Shown here piece by piece: positions 1 to 10,119 of a stretch of DNA of 64,000 bases (within the stretch, counting starts at the first letter, position 1; the number at the start of each line of letters is the position of its first letter). The translations under genes were made by a program, and so were the position numbers. The notes beneath the pieces are model-generated. The model did not search any database. It was not told where the DNA came from and saw nothing but the letters and a program-made list of their open reading frames with translations. Location: contig JAGWTZ010000010.1 of the NCBI GenBank assembly GCA_028868695.1, positions 1 through 64,000 on the forward strand, given 5' to 3'. This DNA comes from Alphaproteobacteria bacterium (GTDB lineage: Bacteria > Pseudomonadota > Alphaproteobacteria > Rhizobiales > Aestuariivirgaceae).

Positions 1-203
1 GCCGCGGCAAGCTCATGGATGGCGAGCTTCATCCACAGTTCCGAAGTCTGGTGCTGGATGATGAACAGCATCTCGTCATGCGCCTGGCTCAGCGGCTTCT
101 GCGCCGTGACGATCTGGTCGAGGCACAGATAGTCGCCATAGGACATGCGGCCATCGAAGCTCATCAGCGCCCCGTCCCGGGCCGGGTTGTAGTCTTGGGT
201 CAT
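1..203 (-). CDS. kynA: Tryptophan 2,3-dioxygenase, N-terminal part (runs off the left edge)
   Basis: Reverse complement from 203 reads [65 protein letters not shown], matching the TDO N-terminal signature [19 protein letters not shown]. Confidence 0.9.
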   Translation of the reverse strand, partial: MTQDYNPARDGALMSFDGRMSYGDYLCLDQIVTAQKPLSQAHDEMLFIIQHQTSELWMKLAIHELAA

Positions 204-224
204 GCCTTGGCTTCCCTCAGGTTT

Positions 225-1841
225 TCAGTGGCTGCGTAGCCGGAAACGCTGGATCTTGCCCGTCTGGGTTTTCGGCAGGGCATCGATGAAGATAACGCGG
301 CGCGGATATTTGTAGGGCGCGATCACGGCCTTCACATGGTCTTGCAGCAGCTTCACCATCAGCGCGTCACCTGCCTTGCCCTTGGCCAGGACCACATGGG
401 CCTCAACGATCATGCCGCGTTCGTCGTCGGGCGCGCCCACCACGGCGCATTCAAGGACGGCCGGGTGGGAGAGCAGTGCTGCTTCCACCTCTGGCCCGGC
501 GATGTTGTAACCGGCGGAAACGATCATGTCGTCTGAACGCGCGGCGAAGTGAAAGCGCCCGTCCTCATCCTGCCAGAAACTGTCACCCGTCAGGTTCCAG
601 CCCTTCTGGACATATTTTTTCTGGCGTTCGTCGGCAAGATAGCGGCAGCCCGTGGGCCCGCGCACCGCAAGGCGGCCCACCTCGCCACGGGGTTTCTCAT
701 TGCCGTCATCATCAACAATGCGCGCTTCATAGCCGGTCACCGGCTTTCCCGTGCAGGCGGGGTGATGATCATCAAAGCGGTTGGAGATGAAGATGTGCAG
801 CATTTCCGTGGCGCCAATGCCGTCGAGCATCGGCTTGCCCGTCCGCTGCATCCATTCTTCATAGACCGGTGCAGGCAAGGTTTCGCCCGCTGAAACCGCG
901 GCCCGCAGGGAGGAAAGGTCCGCGCCCTCGGCCATGGCCTTCAGCATCGCGCGGTAGGCGGTTGGGGCGGTAAAGCAGATGGTGGCCTTGTATTGCTGGA
1001 TGATGTCGATCATGTTGGGCGGCGTTGCCTGCTCGAGAAGCGTGGCCGCCGCTCCAAAGCGCAAGGGGAAAATCGCCAGCCCGCCGAGGCCAAAGGTGAA
1101 AGCCAGCGGCGGTGAGCCGACGAACACATCCTCCGGCACCACATTTAGCACTTCCTTGGCATAGCCATCGGCGATGATCAGCAAATCGCGGTGAAAGGCC
1201 ATTGCACCCTTGGGCTCGCCCGTGGTGCCCGAGGTGAAGCCGATCAACGCCACATCATCGCGGCCGGTTTGGGCCGCCTTGAATTTGACGGGCTTGGTCA
1301 GGGCCACGCGGTCCAGCTCCGCGTCATGGTTCGCCGAACCGTCAAAGCCCACGATGGTCTTGAGATGGGTTGAGCTGTTCCCGCAGGTGACAAGGTCAGC
1401 CATCAGCCGCGTGTCGCACAACGCGATCTTCACCTCGCCGCGGTCCACGATCTGCGCCAGTTCACCCGCACGCAGCATGGGCATGGTGTTGATCACCACG
1501 GCACCTGCCTTGGTGGCCGCCAGCCAGCAGGCCACCATGGCCGGATTGTTGGCCGAGCGGATCAGGATGCGGTTGCCCGGTTTCAGGCCATAGTCATCCA
1601 CCAGCGCATTGGCGATGCGGTTTGACCAATCGGTGAGCTCCTTGTAGGTGCGCTGGCGGCCATTGCCGATCAGGGCCGTGTGATCGCCGAAGCCTTTTTC
1701 AACCATGCGGTCGGTCAATTCCACCGCCGCATTCAGCCATTCGGGATAGGCAAAGCCATCCAGCTTGATGTCAGGCCATTGATCAGGCGGCGGCAACCTG
1801 TCGCGGGTGAATGTATCAACATGACCGGATGGGCCCAGCAT
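225..1841 (-). CDS. 2-aminobenzoate-CoA ligase / benzoate-CoA ligase family AMP-dependent synthetase
   Basis: 538 aa; AMP-binding motif GFTSGTTGEPKGA, C-terminal PKTQTGKIQRF; next to a 2-aminobenzoyl-CoA monooxygenase/reductase-like gene. Confidence 0.85.
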   Translation of the reverse strand: MLGPSGHVDTFTRDRLPPPDQWPDIKLDGFAYPEWLNAAVELTDRMVEKGFGDHTALIGNGRQRTYKELTDWSNRIANALVDDYGLKPGNRILIRSANNPAMVACWLAATKAGAVVINTMPMLRAGELAQIVDRGEVKIALCDTRLMADLVTCGNSSTHLKTIVGFDGSANHDAELDRVALTKPVKFKAAQTGRDDVALIGFTSGTTGEPKGAMAFHRDLLIIADGYAKEVLNVVPEDVFVGSPPLAFTFGLGGLAIFPLRFGAAATLLEQATPPNMIDIIQQYKATICFTAPTAYRAMLKAMAEGADLSSLRAAVSAGETLPAPVYEEWMQRTGKPMLDGIGATEMLHIFISNRFDDHHPACTGKPVTGYEARIVDDDGNEKPRGEVGRLAVRGPTGCRYLADERQKKYVQKGWNLTGDSFWQDEDGRFHFAARSDDMIVSAGYNIAGPEVEAALLSHPAVLECAVVGAPDDERGMIVEAHVVLAKGKAGDALMVKLLQDHVKAVIAPYKYPRRVIFIDALPKTQTGKIQRFRLRSH

Positions 1842-1886
1842 GATTTCCTCCTTCGCAATGATTGGGCGCTTGCTTAACGCCTCTTG

Positions 1887-2291
1887 TCATTTCTGTTCCG
1901 GCACCACGGCCGTCGCTTCGATTTCCACTTTGGCGCGGTCCTCGACCAGCGCCACCACCTGCACCAGCGCCATGGCAGGATAATGCCTGCCAATGATTTC
2001 GCGGTAGGCAGCGCCAAGCTCCTTCAGCCGCGCCAGATATTCCTTCTTGTCGGTGACATACCAGGTGAGGCGCACGAGATGTTCCGGCCCCGCACCACCT
2101 TCGGCGAGAACCGCCACGATGTTGCGCAAGGTCTGGGCCACCTGGCCCAGGAAGTCATCGGTTTCAAACTCCTGCGCTGCATTCCAGCCGATCAAGCCAC
2201 CGCAAAACACCAGCCGCCCGGAAGCGGCAATGCCGTTGGCGTAACCTTTGGCCGGCCTCCAATTCTTCGGGTTCAGGATCTCGTGGCTCAT
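1887..2291 (-). CDS. RidA/YjgF family protein (imine/enamine deaminase-like)
   Basis: 134 aa; RidA-like fold pattern (GRLVFCGG...QVAQTLRNIVAVLAEGGAGPEHLVRLTWYVTD). Confidence 0.85.
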   Translation of the reverse strand: MSHEILNPKNWRPAKGYANGIAASGRLVFCGGLIGWNAAQEFETDDFLGQVAQTLRNIVAVLAEGGAGPEHLVRLTWYVTDKKEYLARLKELGAAYREIIGRHYPAMALVQVVALVEDRAKVEIEATAVVPEQK

Positions 2292-2698
2292 GACTTGGCC
2301 TCCATGAAGTGCAGCATTTTCTCACGCATCTCCTTGGGCCAGCTGTGGCTCTTCCAATTCTGCATCCACACGGTGACCATGTTGGCGGAAAGCCGCTCCG
2401 TGCCGCCGTGAAACGCCTTGATGAGAACCTTGAGGCTGGAGCGGCCCACCGCCTCGATCTCGAGCGTGAACTGGAGCACCTCATTCAGCCGTGTCGGGAT
2501 CGAGAACCGGGCATGGGCGTCAACAATTGGCGCGCCTGTGCCGGGTGTCTGGTGCATGTCATAGAAGGAAACCCCTGTGACATCGGCGAAGAAATTTTCA
2601 ATCACCGAATTGAACATTTCAAAGTAGCGCGGATAGAAAACGATGCCCGCAGGGTCACAGTGGTTGAATTCAACGCGGATGTGTTTCTCGTAGATCAT
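2288..2698 (-). CDS. Acyl-CoA thioesterase, 4-hydroxybenzoyl-CoA thioesterase-like hotdog fold
   Basis: 136 aa; VEFNHCDPAGIVFYPRYFEMFN motif. Confidence 0.88.
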   Translation of the reverse strand: MIYEKHIRVEFNHCDPAGIVFYPRYFEMFNSVIENFFADVTGVSFYDMHQTPGTGAPIVDAHARFSIPTRLNEVLQFTLEIEAVGRSSLKVLIKAFHGGTERLSANMVTVWMQNWKSHSWPKEMREKMLHFMEAKS

Positions 2699-2701
2699 GT
2701 T

Positions 2702-3841
2702 TCAGCTTCCCAGGGCGGCGCGGGCAATGATCACCCGTTGCACGTCAGATGCGCCCTCATAAATGCGCAGAGCGCGGATCTCGCGGTAAAGCCGTTCCAC
2801 CACCATGCCGCTCCTCACGCCATCGCCGCCGAACAGTTGCACGGCCATGTCGATCACCCGTTGGGCGGCCTCGGTGGCATGAAGCTTGGCCATCGCGGCC
2901 TCGCGGCTCACGCGCGCCGCGCCATTGTCCTTGGTCCAAGCCGCCCGGTATACCAGCAGCGCCGCGGCATCCACATCCAGTGCCATGTCGGCGATATGGC
3001 CCTGCACCATTTGCAGTTCAGCCAGGGCAGCGCCCTGGATCTTGCGCGCCTTCACGCGGGCCAGCGCTTCATCGAGTGCGCGCCGCGCCATGCCCAGCGC
3101 GGCGGCGCCAACAGTTGAGCGGAACACATCCAAAACCGACATGGCAACTTTGAAACCATCGCCGGACTTGCCGATCAGCGCGGAGCCCGGCAGCGCGACG
3201 TCGTCAAACTTGAGCCGCGCCAAGGGGTGTGGCGCAATCACCTCGATGCGCTCCACAACAGACAAACCCTCGGCATCCGCCGGAACCAGAAAAGCCGAAA
3301 GCCCCCTGGCACCGGGCGCATCCCCTGTTCGCGCAAACACTACATAGACATCGGCAATGCCGCCATTGGAGATATAGGTCTTCTCGCCATTCAGCAGGTA
3401 ACCATCGCCATGGCGCGCAGCCGTCATCGTGCTGGCGGCCACGTCTGAGCCAGAGGCGGGCTCGGTGAGTGCAAAGCCTGCAATGGCCTGGCCTTGCGTG
3501 GTCTTGGCCAGCCAGCCGCGCTGGGCGGCATCGCCAAACAGGGTCACCGGCCCCATGCCGAGGCCTTGCATGGCGAAGGAAAAATCGGCGAGCCCGTCAT
3601 GCCGCGCCAGTGTTTCACGGATCAGGCACAGGCTGCGCACATCTAGCGGCTTGGCAGCGTCACCAGTCGTGTAGATGAGGAAGCCCGCCTCGCCCAGCTT
3701 TCGCACAAGCATGCGGCAAGCGGCGTCCACGTCATGATGGTCAACCGGCAGGTTGGCGGCACACCAGCTTTCAAGCTCCGCCGCCAGCTTGCGGTGCCGG
3801 TTCTCAAAAAAGGGCCATTGGAGAAAGCTGGTGTCTGCCAT
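2702..3841 (-). CDS. Acyl-CoA dehydrogenase family protein
   Basis: Start trimmed to MADTSFLQW, adjacent to the upstream ORF end; [37 protein letters not shown] motifs. Confidence 0.88.
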   Translation of the reverse strand: MADTSFLQWPFFENRHRKLAAELESWCAANLPVDHHDVDAACRMLVRKLGEAGFLIYTTGDAAKPLDVRSLCLIRETLARHDGLADFSFAMQGLGMGPVTLFGDAAQRGWLAKTTQGQAIAGFALTEPASGSDVAASTMTAARHGDGYLLNGEKTYISNGGIADVYVVFARTGDAPGARGLSAFLVPADAEGLSVVERIEVIAPHPLARLKFDDVALPGSALIGKSGDGFKVAMSVLDVFRSTVGAAALGMARRALDEALARVKARKIQGAALAELQMVQGHIADMALDVDAAALLVYRAAWTKDNGAARVSREAAMAKLHATEAAQRVIDMAVQLFGGDGVRSGMVVERLYREIRALRIYEGASDVQRVIIARAALGS

Positions 3842-3842
3842 G

Positions 3843-4655
3843 TCAGTTGCCCTCAAACACCGGCTTGGCCTTGGCCACAAATGCGCGGTAGGCGCGTTCA
3901 AAATCGCGGGTCTGCATGCAGATGGCTTGGGCCTGTGCTTCGGCTTCGATGGCCTGCTCAAGCCCCATCGTCCATTCCTGGTTAAGCTGCGTCTTGGTGA
4001 TGCCATGGGCGAAGGTGGGGCCGCTGCCAAGTTGCTGCGCCAGGTGCTGCGCCGCGCCATCCAGTTCGGCCGCGCCATGCAGGCTGTTCCAGAAGCCCCA
4101 GCGCTCGCCCTCTGCCGCTGTCATCACGCGGCCGGTGTAGAGCAATTCCGCCGCCCGGCCTTGGCCGATGATGCGCGGCAGCATGGCGCATGCCCCCATG
4201 TCGCAGCCCGCAAGGCCAACCCGCGTGAACAGGAAGGCCGCCTTGGCGTCATGGGTGGCCAGCCGCAAATCCGAAGCCATGGCCAGGATTGCGCCAGCGC
4301 CGACGCACACGCCATCTACAGCCGCGATGATGGGTTTGCCGCAACCAATCATCGCCTTGACCAGTTCGCCCGTCATGCGCGTGAAGGCCAAAAGCTCCTT
4401 CATGCTGCGGCCAATCAGCGGCCCGATGATCTCATGCACATCGCCGCCAGAGCAGAAATTGCCGCCATTGGAAGCGATCACCACCACATCCACATCATCC
4501 GCCGTGGCCAGTTTGCGGAACAGCGCGCCAAGCTCGGCATAGCTTTCGAAGGTCAGCGGGTTTTTCCGCTCTGGCCGGTTCAGCCGGAGGGTTGCCACCT
4601 TGCCTTCGACAGACCAAAGGAAATGCGCTGGCTTGTAGTCCTTCAAACTGGTCAT
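3843..4655 (-). CDS. Enoyl-CoA hydratase/isomerase family protein
   Basis: 270 aa; crotonase motifs [14 protein letters not shown] and [23 protein letters not shown]. Confidence 0.88.
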   Translation of the reverse strand: MTSLKDYKPAHFLWSVEGKVATLRLNRPERKNPLTFESYAELGALFRKLATADDVDVVVIASNGGNFCSGGDVHEIIGPLIGRSMKELLAFTRMTGELVKAMIGCGKPIIAAVDGVCVGAGAILAMASDLRLATHDAKAAFLFTRVGLAGCDMGACAMLPRIIGQGRAAELLYTGRVMTAAEGERWGFWNSLHGAAELDGAAQHLAQQLGSGPTFAHGITKTQLNQEWTMGLEQAIEAEAQAQAICMQTRDFERAYRAFVAKAKPVFEGN

Positions 4656-5104
4656 GGTTTGTCCTTCCGGCCCACGCGCTTGAGAATGGCGAGCAGCGCG
4701 TCCACGTCGCCTTCGCCAAGTTCGTTGAATTGGGCCGCCACTTCGCGCTCATGGTCACCGGCCCAGGCTTCAAAGGCCTTGAGGCCTTTCGGCGTCAGCG
4801 TCACCATCACGCTGCGGCGGTCCGTCCTGGGCACTTGCCGCCGCACCAGCCCTTCGGTGATCAGCCTGTCCACCACTGCCGTGGCATTGCCGTTTGAAAC
4901 CAGCAGCATGCGGCTCAGCTCCGTCATCATCAATCCGTCGGGGCGGCGGTAAAGTGCAGCCATCACGTCAAAGCGCGGCAATGTGGTTTCATGGTGCACG
5001 CGCAAATATTCGCGCAAATGGTTCTCCGCGCCGCGGGTGACGCGCAGCAGCTGGATCCATAGCCGCAGGCGTTGCTTCGAGGCTTCCTTGTCGCGCGCCA
5101 GCAT
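4652..5104 (-). CDS. MarR family transcriptional regulator
   Basis: Trimmed to MLARDKEAS; winged helix [48 protein letters not shown]. Confidence 0.88.
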   Translation of the reverse strand: MLARDKEASKQRLRLWIQLLRVTRGAENHLREYLRVHHETTLPRFDVMAALYRRPDGLMMTELSRMLLVSNGNATAVVDRLITEGLVRRQVPRTDRRSVMVTLTPKGLKAFEAWAGDHEREVAAQFNELGEGDVDALLAILKRVGRKDKP

Positions 5105-5106
5105 GA

Positions 5107-5847
5107 TCACGCCTCTCCATCTGGCATGGCGATCGCCTCGCCGTTGACGCATTCGCTGTCCGGCCCGCAAAGCCACAGCGCCTTGGCCGTCACTTGGGCG
5201 GGCGAGATCAGGCGCTTTTGCTGATCCGCCGCCAGCAGCGCCTCCAGGGCGGCCTCCTGGCTGCGCCCGGTCTTGAGCACGATGTTGGCCACGCTGCGGG
5301 CGGTCATTTCCGTATCGAGAAAGCCGGGGCATATGGCGTTCACGGTGATGGGCTTCGCAACAATTTCCAGCGCAAGGCTGCGCGTGAGGCCCACCACGCC
5401 ATGTTTCGCGGCCGCATAGGGCGCCACATAGGGATAGCCTTTGAGCCCGGCCATGGAAGCAATGGCAATCAGCCGCCCCCAACCGCCCATCTGTGCAAGC
5501 CCTTCGCGGAAAGTGATGAATACGCCAGTCAGGTTGACCGCCAGCATGTGGTTCCAGTGTTCAAGCGAAGTGCGGGCAAAGGGCGCGCTTTCTGCCGCCC
5601 CGGCATTGGCAATGACAATGTCCACGGGGCCTGCAGCGGCAAACAGCTGTTTCACTTCCGCTTCCTGCGTTACATCAGCGGCTAAGGCGCGGATTGCCAC
5701 GCTCCCGGCGGCCACTTTCCTCAAGGCATCTGGCCGCCGCCCGGTGATCACCACTTCGGCACCGGCCGCCACGAAGCCACGCGCCATGTCAGCGCCAAGG
5801 CCACCGCCGCCGCCGGTGATCAACACGCGCTTGCCGGAGAGCATCAT
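5107..5847 (-). CDS. SDR family oxidoreductase
   Basis: Trimmed to [28 protein letters not shown] and YAAAKHG motifs; start overlaps the stop of the upstream gene. Confidence 0.88.
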   Translation of the reverse strand: MMLSGKRVLITGGGGGLGADMARGFVAAGAEVVITGRRPDALRKVAAGSVAIRALAADVTQEAEVKQLFAAAGPVDIVIANAGAAESAPFARTSLEHWNHMLAVNLTGVFITFREGLAQMGGWGRLIAIASMAGLKGYPYVAPYAAAKHGVVGLTRSLALEIVAKPITVNAICPGFLDTEMTARSVANIVLKTGRSQEAALEALLAADQQKRLISPAQVTAKALWLCGPDSECVNGEAIAMPDGEA

Positions 5848-8129
5848 GCGCGAATGGCCTCTTGGGCGCGCTGCCGCAAACGGAGCGCCTGGTCGCGCCC
5901 CGGAAGATAGGGCAGGGGCCAGGACACCGACTCCTCGCCCATCGCCATTGCGGCGTGCAATGTCCAATAAGGGTCTGCCAGATGCGGGCGCGCCAGACAG
6001 ACGAGATCAGCCCGGCCCGCCATCAGGATCGAGTTCACGTGATCCGGCTCATAGATGTTGCCCACAGCCATGGTGGCAATGCCCGCCTCATTGCGGATGC
6101 GGTCTGAGAACGGTGTCTGGAACATGCGGCCATAGACCGGCTTGGCCTCAGTGGAGGTTTGCCCGGCGGAGACGTCGATGATGTCGGCCCCTGCCTTTGA
6201 AAACATCTTGGCGACTTGCACGGCATCTTCCGGTGTCACGCCATCCTTGCCAACCCAGTCCGTGGCAGAGATGCGCACCGACATTGGCTTGCCCGGCCCC
6301 CAGGCCTTGCGCATGGCGCGGAACACTTCCAGCGGATAGCGCATGCGGTTTTCAAGCGGGCCGCCATATTCATCGGTGCGGATGTTGGATTTGGGCGAGA
6401 TGAAGGACGAGATGAGATAACCATGCGCCGCATGCAGCTCGATCATGTCGAAGCCCGCGCGCTTCGCCATCTTGGTGGCGGCCACAAATTGCGCGGTCAC
6501 CTTGTCCATGTCCTTGCGTGTCATCGCCTTGGGCACCTGGTTTCGCGCCGACCAGCGGATCGCTGAAGCGGACATCACCTTCCAGTTGCCGCGCTTGAGC
6601 GGCGCGTTGTCTTCCTCCCAACCCAGCTGGGTGGAGCCCTTGCGCCCGGAATGGCCGATCTGGCAGCAAATCTTGGCCGGCGTTTCCCGGTGCACGAAAT
6701 CAACCAGCCTTTTCCAGGTGGCCAAATGCGCGGGCTTGTAAAGCCCCGTGCAGCCGGGCGTGATGCGCCCTTCAGCTGAAACGCAGGTCATCTCGGTGTA
6801 AACCAGCCCCGCCCCGCCTTTGGCGCGCTCGGCATAGTGAACGAAATGCCAGTCATTCGGCGTGCCGTCCTTGGCCTTGTATTGCGCCATGGGTGAAACG
6901 ACCACGCGGTTGGCCAGCTTCATGCCGCGCAAGGTGTAGGGCGCGAACATCGGCGCATGGCCGGGCTTTCCGCCAGCCTGTTTCTGGAACCAGTCTTCCG
7001 CGCCGCGCAGCCATTCCGGATCACGCTTGCGCAAGTTTTCATGGCTGATGCGCTGGCTTCGGGTGAGCAGGGAATAGGCCAGTTGCTGCGGCGGCATGTC
7101 GAGGTAGCGTTCCACCTGCTCAAACCATTCGAGCGAATTGCGCGCCGCTGATTGCAGCCGCAAGACTTCAACGCGCCGCTCGTCCTGATAGCGCTGGAAG
7201 GCCTGCTCCATGGTCGGCTCGGAGTGGAGATAGCCCGCCAGCGCGATGGCGCTGTCAAAGGCAAGGCGCGAGCCGGAGCCGATGGAGTAGTGCCCGGTGG
7301 CCGCGGCATCACCCATCAGCACCACATTGCCATTGTACCATTTCTCACAAATGACCCGCGGGAACTGCATCCAAACGGCAGAGCCGCGCAGGTGCGCCGC
7401 GTTGGAGATCAGCTCATGCCCTCCGAGGTGCCTAGCAAAGATCTGCCGGCAGGTTTCCACTGTCTCTTCCTTGGACATTTGGGCAAAGCCCCACTTGTCC
7501 CAGGTGTCCGGCATGCAATCGACGATGAAGGTCGCGGTATCCTTGTCGAACTGGTAGACATGCGCCCACAGCCAGCCGTGCCTGGTTTTCTCAAAAATGA
7601 AGGTGAAGGCGTCATCAAACTTCTGCTTGGTGCCCAGCCAGATGAACTTCACCTGGCGCAGGTCAATGTCCGGCTTGAAGACGTCCGCATATTCCTTGCG
7701 CACCAGTGAATTGATGCCATCGCAGGCAACCACGAGATCATAGTCCTTGCGATAGTCTTCAGCCGATTTGAACTCGGTTTGGAATTGCAGGTTCACGCCC
7801 AGCTCGCGCGCCCGTTCTTGCAGCAGCAGCAGCATTTGCATGCGGCCGATGCCTGCAAAGCCATGGCCGCCGGAAACGATGCGTTTGCCCTTGTGAACAA
7901 CGGCGATGTCATCCCAATAGGCAAAGTGGCTGCGGATGGCGTTCGTGCTCACGGGATCATTCTTCTGCATGCGCGAGAGGGCGTCGTCCGAAAGCACAAC
8001 GCCCCAGCCGAAAGTGTCGTTGGCGCGGTTGCGCTCAAGAACCGTCACATCGTGGTTCGGATCGCGCAACTTCATCGAGATTGCGAAGTAAAGCCCGGCA
8101 GGGCCGCCGCCCAAACACAACACTTTCAT
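5844..8129 (-). CDS. Bifunctional flavin monooxygenase / old-yellow-enzyme-like reductase, 2-aminobenzoyl-CoA monooxygenase/reductase or salicylyl-CoA 5-hydroxylase type
   Basis: 761 aa; N-terminal [21 protein letters not shown] monooxygenase fused to C-terminal OYE-like domain ([29 protein letters not shown]...[16 protein letters not shown]). Confidence 0.88.
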   Translation of the reverse strand: MKVLCLGGGPAGLYFAISMKLRDPNHDVTVLERNRANDTFGWGVVLSDDALSRMQKNDPVSTNAIRSHFAYWDDIAVVHKGKRIVSGGHGFAGIGRMQMLLLLQERARELGVNLQFQTEFKSAEDYRKDYDLVVACDGINSLVRKEYADVFKPDIDLRQVKFIWLGTKQKFDDAFTFIFEKTRHGWLWAHVYQFDKDTATFIVDCMPDTWDKWGFAQMSKEETVETCRQIFARHLGGHELISNAAHLRGSAVWMQFPRVICEKWYNGNVVLMGDAAATGHYSIGSGSRLAFDSAIALAGYLHSEPTMEQAFQRYQDERRVEVLRLQSAARNSLEWFEQVERYLDMPPQQLAYSLLTRSQRISHENLRKRDPEWLRGAEDWFQKQAGGKPGHAPMFAPYTLRGMKLANRVVVSPMAQYKAKDGTPNDWHFVHYAERAKGGAGLVYTEMTCVSAEGRITPGCTGLYKPAHLATWKRLVDFVHRETPAKICCQIGHSGRKGSTQLGWEEDNAPLKRGNWKVMSASAIRWSARNQVPKAMTRKDMDKVTAQFVAATKMAKRAGFDMIELHAAHGYLISSFISPKSNIRTDEYGGPLENRMRYPLEVFRAMRKAWGPGKPMSVRISATDWVGKDGVTPEDAVQVAKMFSKAGADIIDVSAGQTSTEAKPVYGRMFQTPFSDRIRNEAGIATMAVGNIYEPDHVNSILMAGRADLVCLARPHLADPYWTLHAAMAMGEESVSWPLPYLPGRDQALRLRQRAQEAIRA

Positions 8130-8175
8130 GCGCGTCTCCTTGTGTCGAATAGCAGCCTGCGCCCGATTTCCGAAT

Positions 8176-8205
8176 ATTTCAAGTTTAAAATTTTGAACTT
8201 GAAAT
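8176..8205. promoter_or_regulatory. 30-bp near-perfect palindrome in the divergent promoter region, candidate MarR operator
   Basis: ATTTCAAGTT-T-AAAATTTT-G-AACTTGAAAT between start 8129 (-) and start 8234 (+). Confidence 0.65.
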
Positions 8206-8233
8206 AATTGCCCGGCTGGTGCACCATGCTCCT

Positions 8234-8992
8234 ATGGACGCGCTAATCATCGGTAGGCATGCGGGCTGGGCGGCTTTGACGCTGAACCGCCCTGAGGCCC
8301 GCAATGCGCTCAACACGGCGCTGCTCGGCCGCCTGGCTGATGAATTGGATGGCCTGGCCGCTGATGATTCCTGCCGCGCCGTGTTGCTTGCAGGCAGCGG
8401 CGGGCATTTTGCGGCGGGTGCCGACATTGGCGAGATCGAAAACAAGGGCAGTGCCGAAGGTGCTGCCGACCCACGCAAGGGGCATTGGGCGCGCATCCGG
8501 GCCTTCCCGAAGCCGCTGATTGCAGCTGTAGATGGCTTCTGCCTCGGTGGCGGCCTGGAACTTGCCCTGATGGCTGATGGCATTGTGGCGGGTGAAACGG
8601 CGCGTTTCGGCTTGCCGGAAACCAGCCTGGGTTTGATCCCCGGCGCAGGCGGCGGCCAGCGCCTGCTGGCGCTGGTGGGCCGCGCGCGCGCCTCGCGCAT
8701 GGTTCTGGGCGGTGAAATCATCGATGCGGCAACCGCTGAAGCCTGGGGCCTGGTGGCCTGGCGTGTGGAAGGTCCGGCCTTGGCCAAGGCCACGGATTTG
8801 GTGGCCTCCCTCGCGGCGCGCGCGCCCTTGGCCCTGCAGGCCGCAAAGCGTGCGCTGGTCATGGGTGAAGATGGTGCCCTGGCCTTGGCGGAAGAGCGCC
8901 AGCTGTTTGAAACGCTGCTGGACAGCGCCGACAAGCGGGAAGGCATTGCCGCCTTCCGGGAAAAGCGCAAACCGGATTTCAAGGGAAAATGA
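8234..8992 (+). CDS. Enoyl-CoA hydratase/isomerase family protein
   Basis: Crotonase motifs GSGGHFAAGADIGEI, AAVDGFCLGGGLELALMAD; ATG at 8234 (ORF opens with GTG 8219). Confidence 0.88.
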   Translation: MDALIIGRHAGWAALTLNRPEARNALNTALLGRLADELDGLAADDSCRAVLLAGSGGHFAAGADIGEIENKGSAEGAADPRKGHWARIRAFPKPLIAAVDGFCLGGGLELALMADGIVAGETARFGLPETSLGLIPGAGGGQRLLALVGRARASRMVLGGEIIDAATAEAWGLVAWRVEGPALAKATDLVASLAARAPLALQAAKRALVMGEDGALALAEERQLFETLLDSADKREGIAAFREKRKPDFKGK

Positions 8993-10119
8993 GCGGCCCG
9001 CCAGTCATCGGCGTGGCAGGGCTTGGGGCCATGGGGCTGGGGATTGCCCAGCTCTTCGCCCAAGCTGGCCACCCTGTGGTGGCGACAGACAGCCAGGCTT
9101 CGGCGCGCGAATCCGCTCTTCCCCGGCTGGCGTCGCAATTGGATGCCCGCGTGGCACAAGGCAAGCTCAGTGCGGCAGAGCGCGGCCAGATCCTTTCGCG
9201 GGTGACCATTGCCGATGATCTCGCGGCCTTTGCGCCCGCCGCCCTTGTCATCGAGGCAATCATTGAACAGCTGCAAGCCAAGCAGGCGCTGTTTGCCGCC
9301 CTTGAGAACGTGGTGGGCCAAACCTGCGTGCTGGCCAGCAACACCTCCTCACTATCAATATCGGCGATCACCCAGAACCTGCGCCACAGGGAGCGTGGCC
9401 TGGGCCTGCATTTCTTCAACCCGGTGCCGTCGATGAAGCTGGTGGAATTGGTGGCAACTGCGGCAACCAGCAACAATGCGCTGCAAACTGCCCGCAGTTT
9501 CACCGAAGCTGCAGGCAAGACAGTGATCTCCTGCGCTGACACGCCGGGCTTCATCGTCAACCGCTGCGCCAGGCCTTTTTATGGTGAGGCGCTGGCATTG
9601 CTCGAAGAGGGGCGCAGCGCATCCGACATTGATGCCGCCATGCTGCAGGCCGGTTATCGCATCGGCCCACTCTCGCTCATTGACCTTGTGGGCGCCGACA
9701 TCAACCTTGCCGCCACGCAAAGCCTCAGCGCCGCGATGGAGGATCACCCGCGCTATCATGTGTTTGATGTGCTGAAGGCGCAGGTTGCATCCGGCCGACT
9801 TGGCCGCAAGACGGGGCAGGGATTCCTGTTCCCGGCCCGGCCCGGCCCGCCACCGGCCGATGCCGCTTCGATTGCTGCGCGCATCGAAGCAACCCTTGCC
9901 AATGAAGCTGCCAGCCTGCTGGGCCAGGGCGGCCTTGCCATGGATGAAATTGACACCGCGCTCAAGCTCGGCCTCAATTTTCCACGCGGGCCATTTGAAG
10001 CGGCGCGGGCCCAAGGCTTTGCCGCCATCCGCGCCACCCTGGCTGCGCTTGAGGTGGCCGCGCCGCAACATCTGAAAGGCCGTTATGCCGTCACTGCCGG
10101 ATTGGAGCATTTGTCATGA
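8989..10119 (+). CDS. 3-hydroxyacyl-CoA dehydrogenase
   Basis: 376 aa; GVAGLGAMGLGIAQLFAQAGHPVVATD, NTSSLSISAI, HFFNPVPSMKLVE. Confidence 0.9.
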   Translation: MSGPPVIGVAGLGAMGLGIAQLFAQAGHPVVATDSQASARESALPRLASQLDARVAQGKLSAAERGQILSRVTIADDLAAFAPAALVIEAIIEQLQAKQALFAALENVVGQTCVLASNTSSLSISAITQNLRHRERGLGLHFFNPVPSMKLVELVATAATSNNALQTARSFTEAAGKTVISCADTPGFIVNRCARPFYGEALALLEEGRSASDIDAAMLQAGYRIGPLSLIDLVGADINLAATQSLSAAMEDHPRYHVFDVLKAQVASGRLGRKTGQGFLFPARPGPPPADAASIAARIEATLANEAASLLGQGGLAMDEIDTALKLGLNFPRGPFEAARAQGFAAIRATLAALEVAAPQHLKGRYAVTAGLEHLS

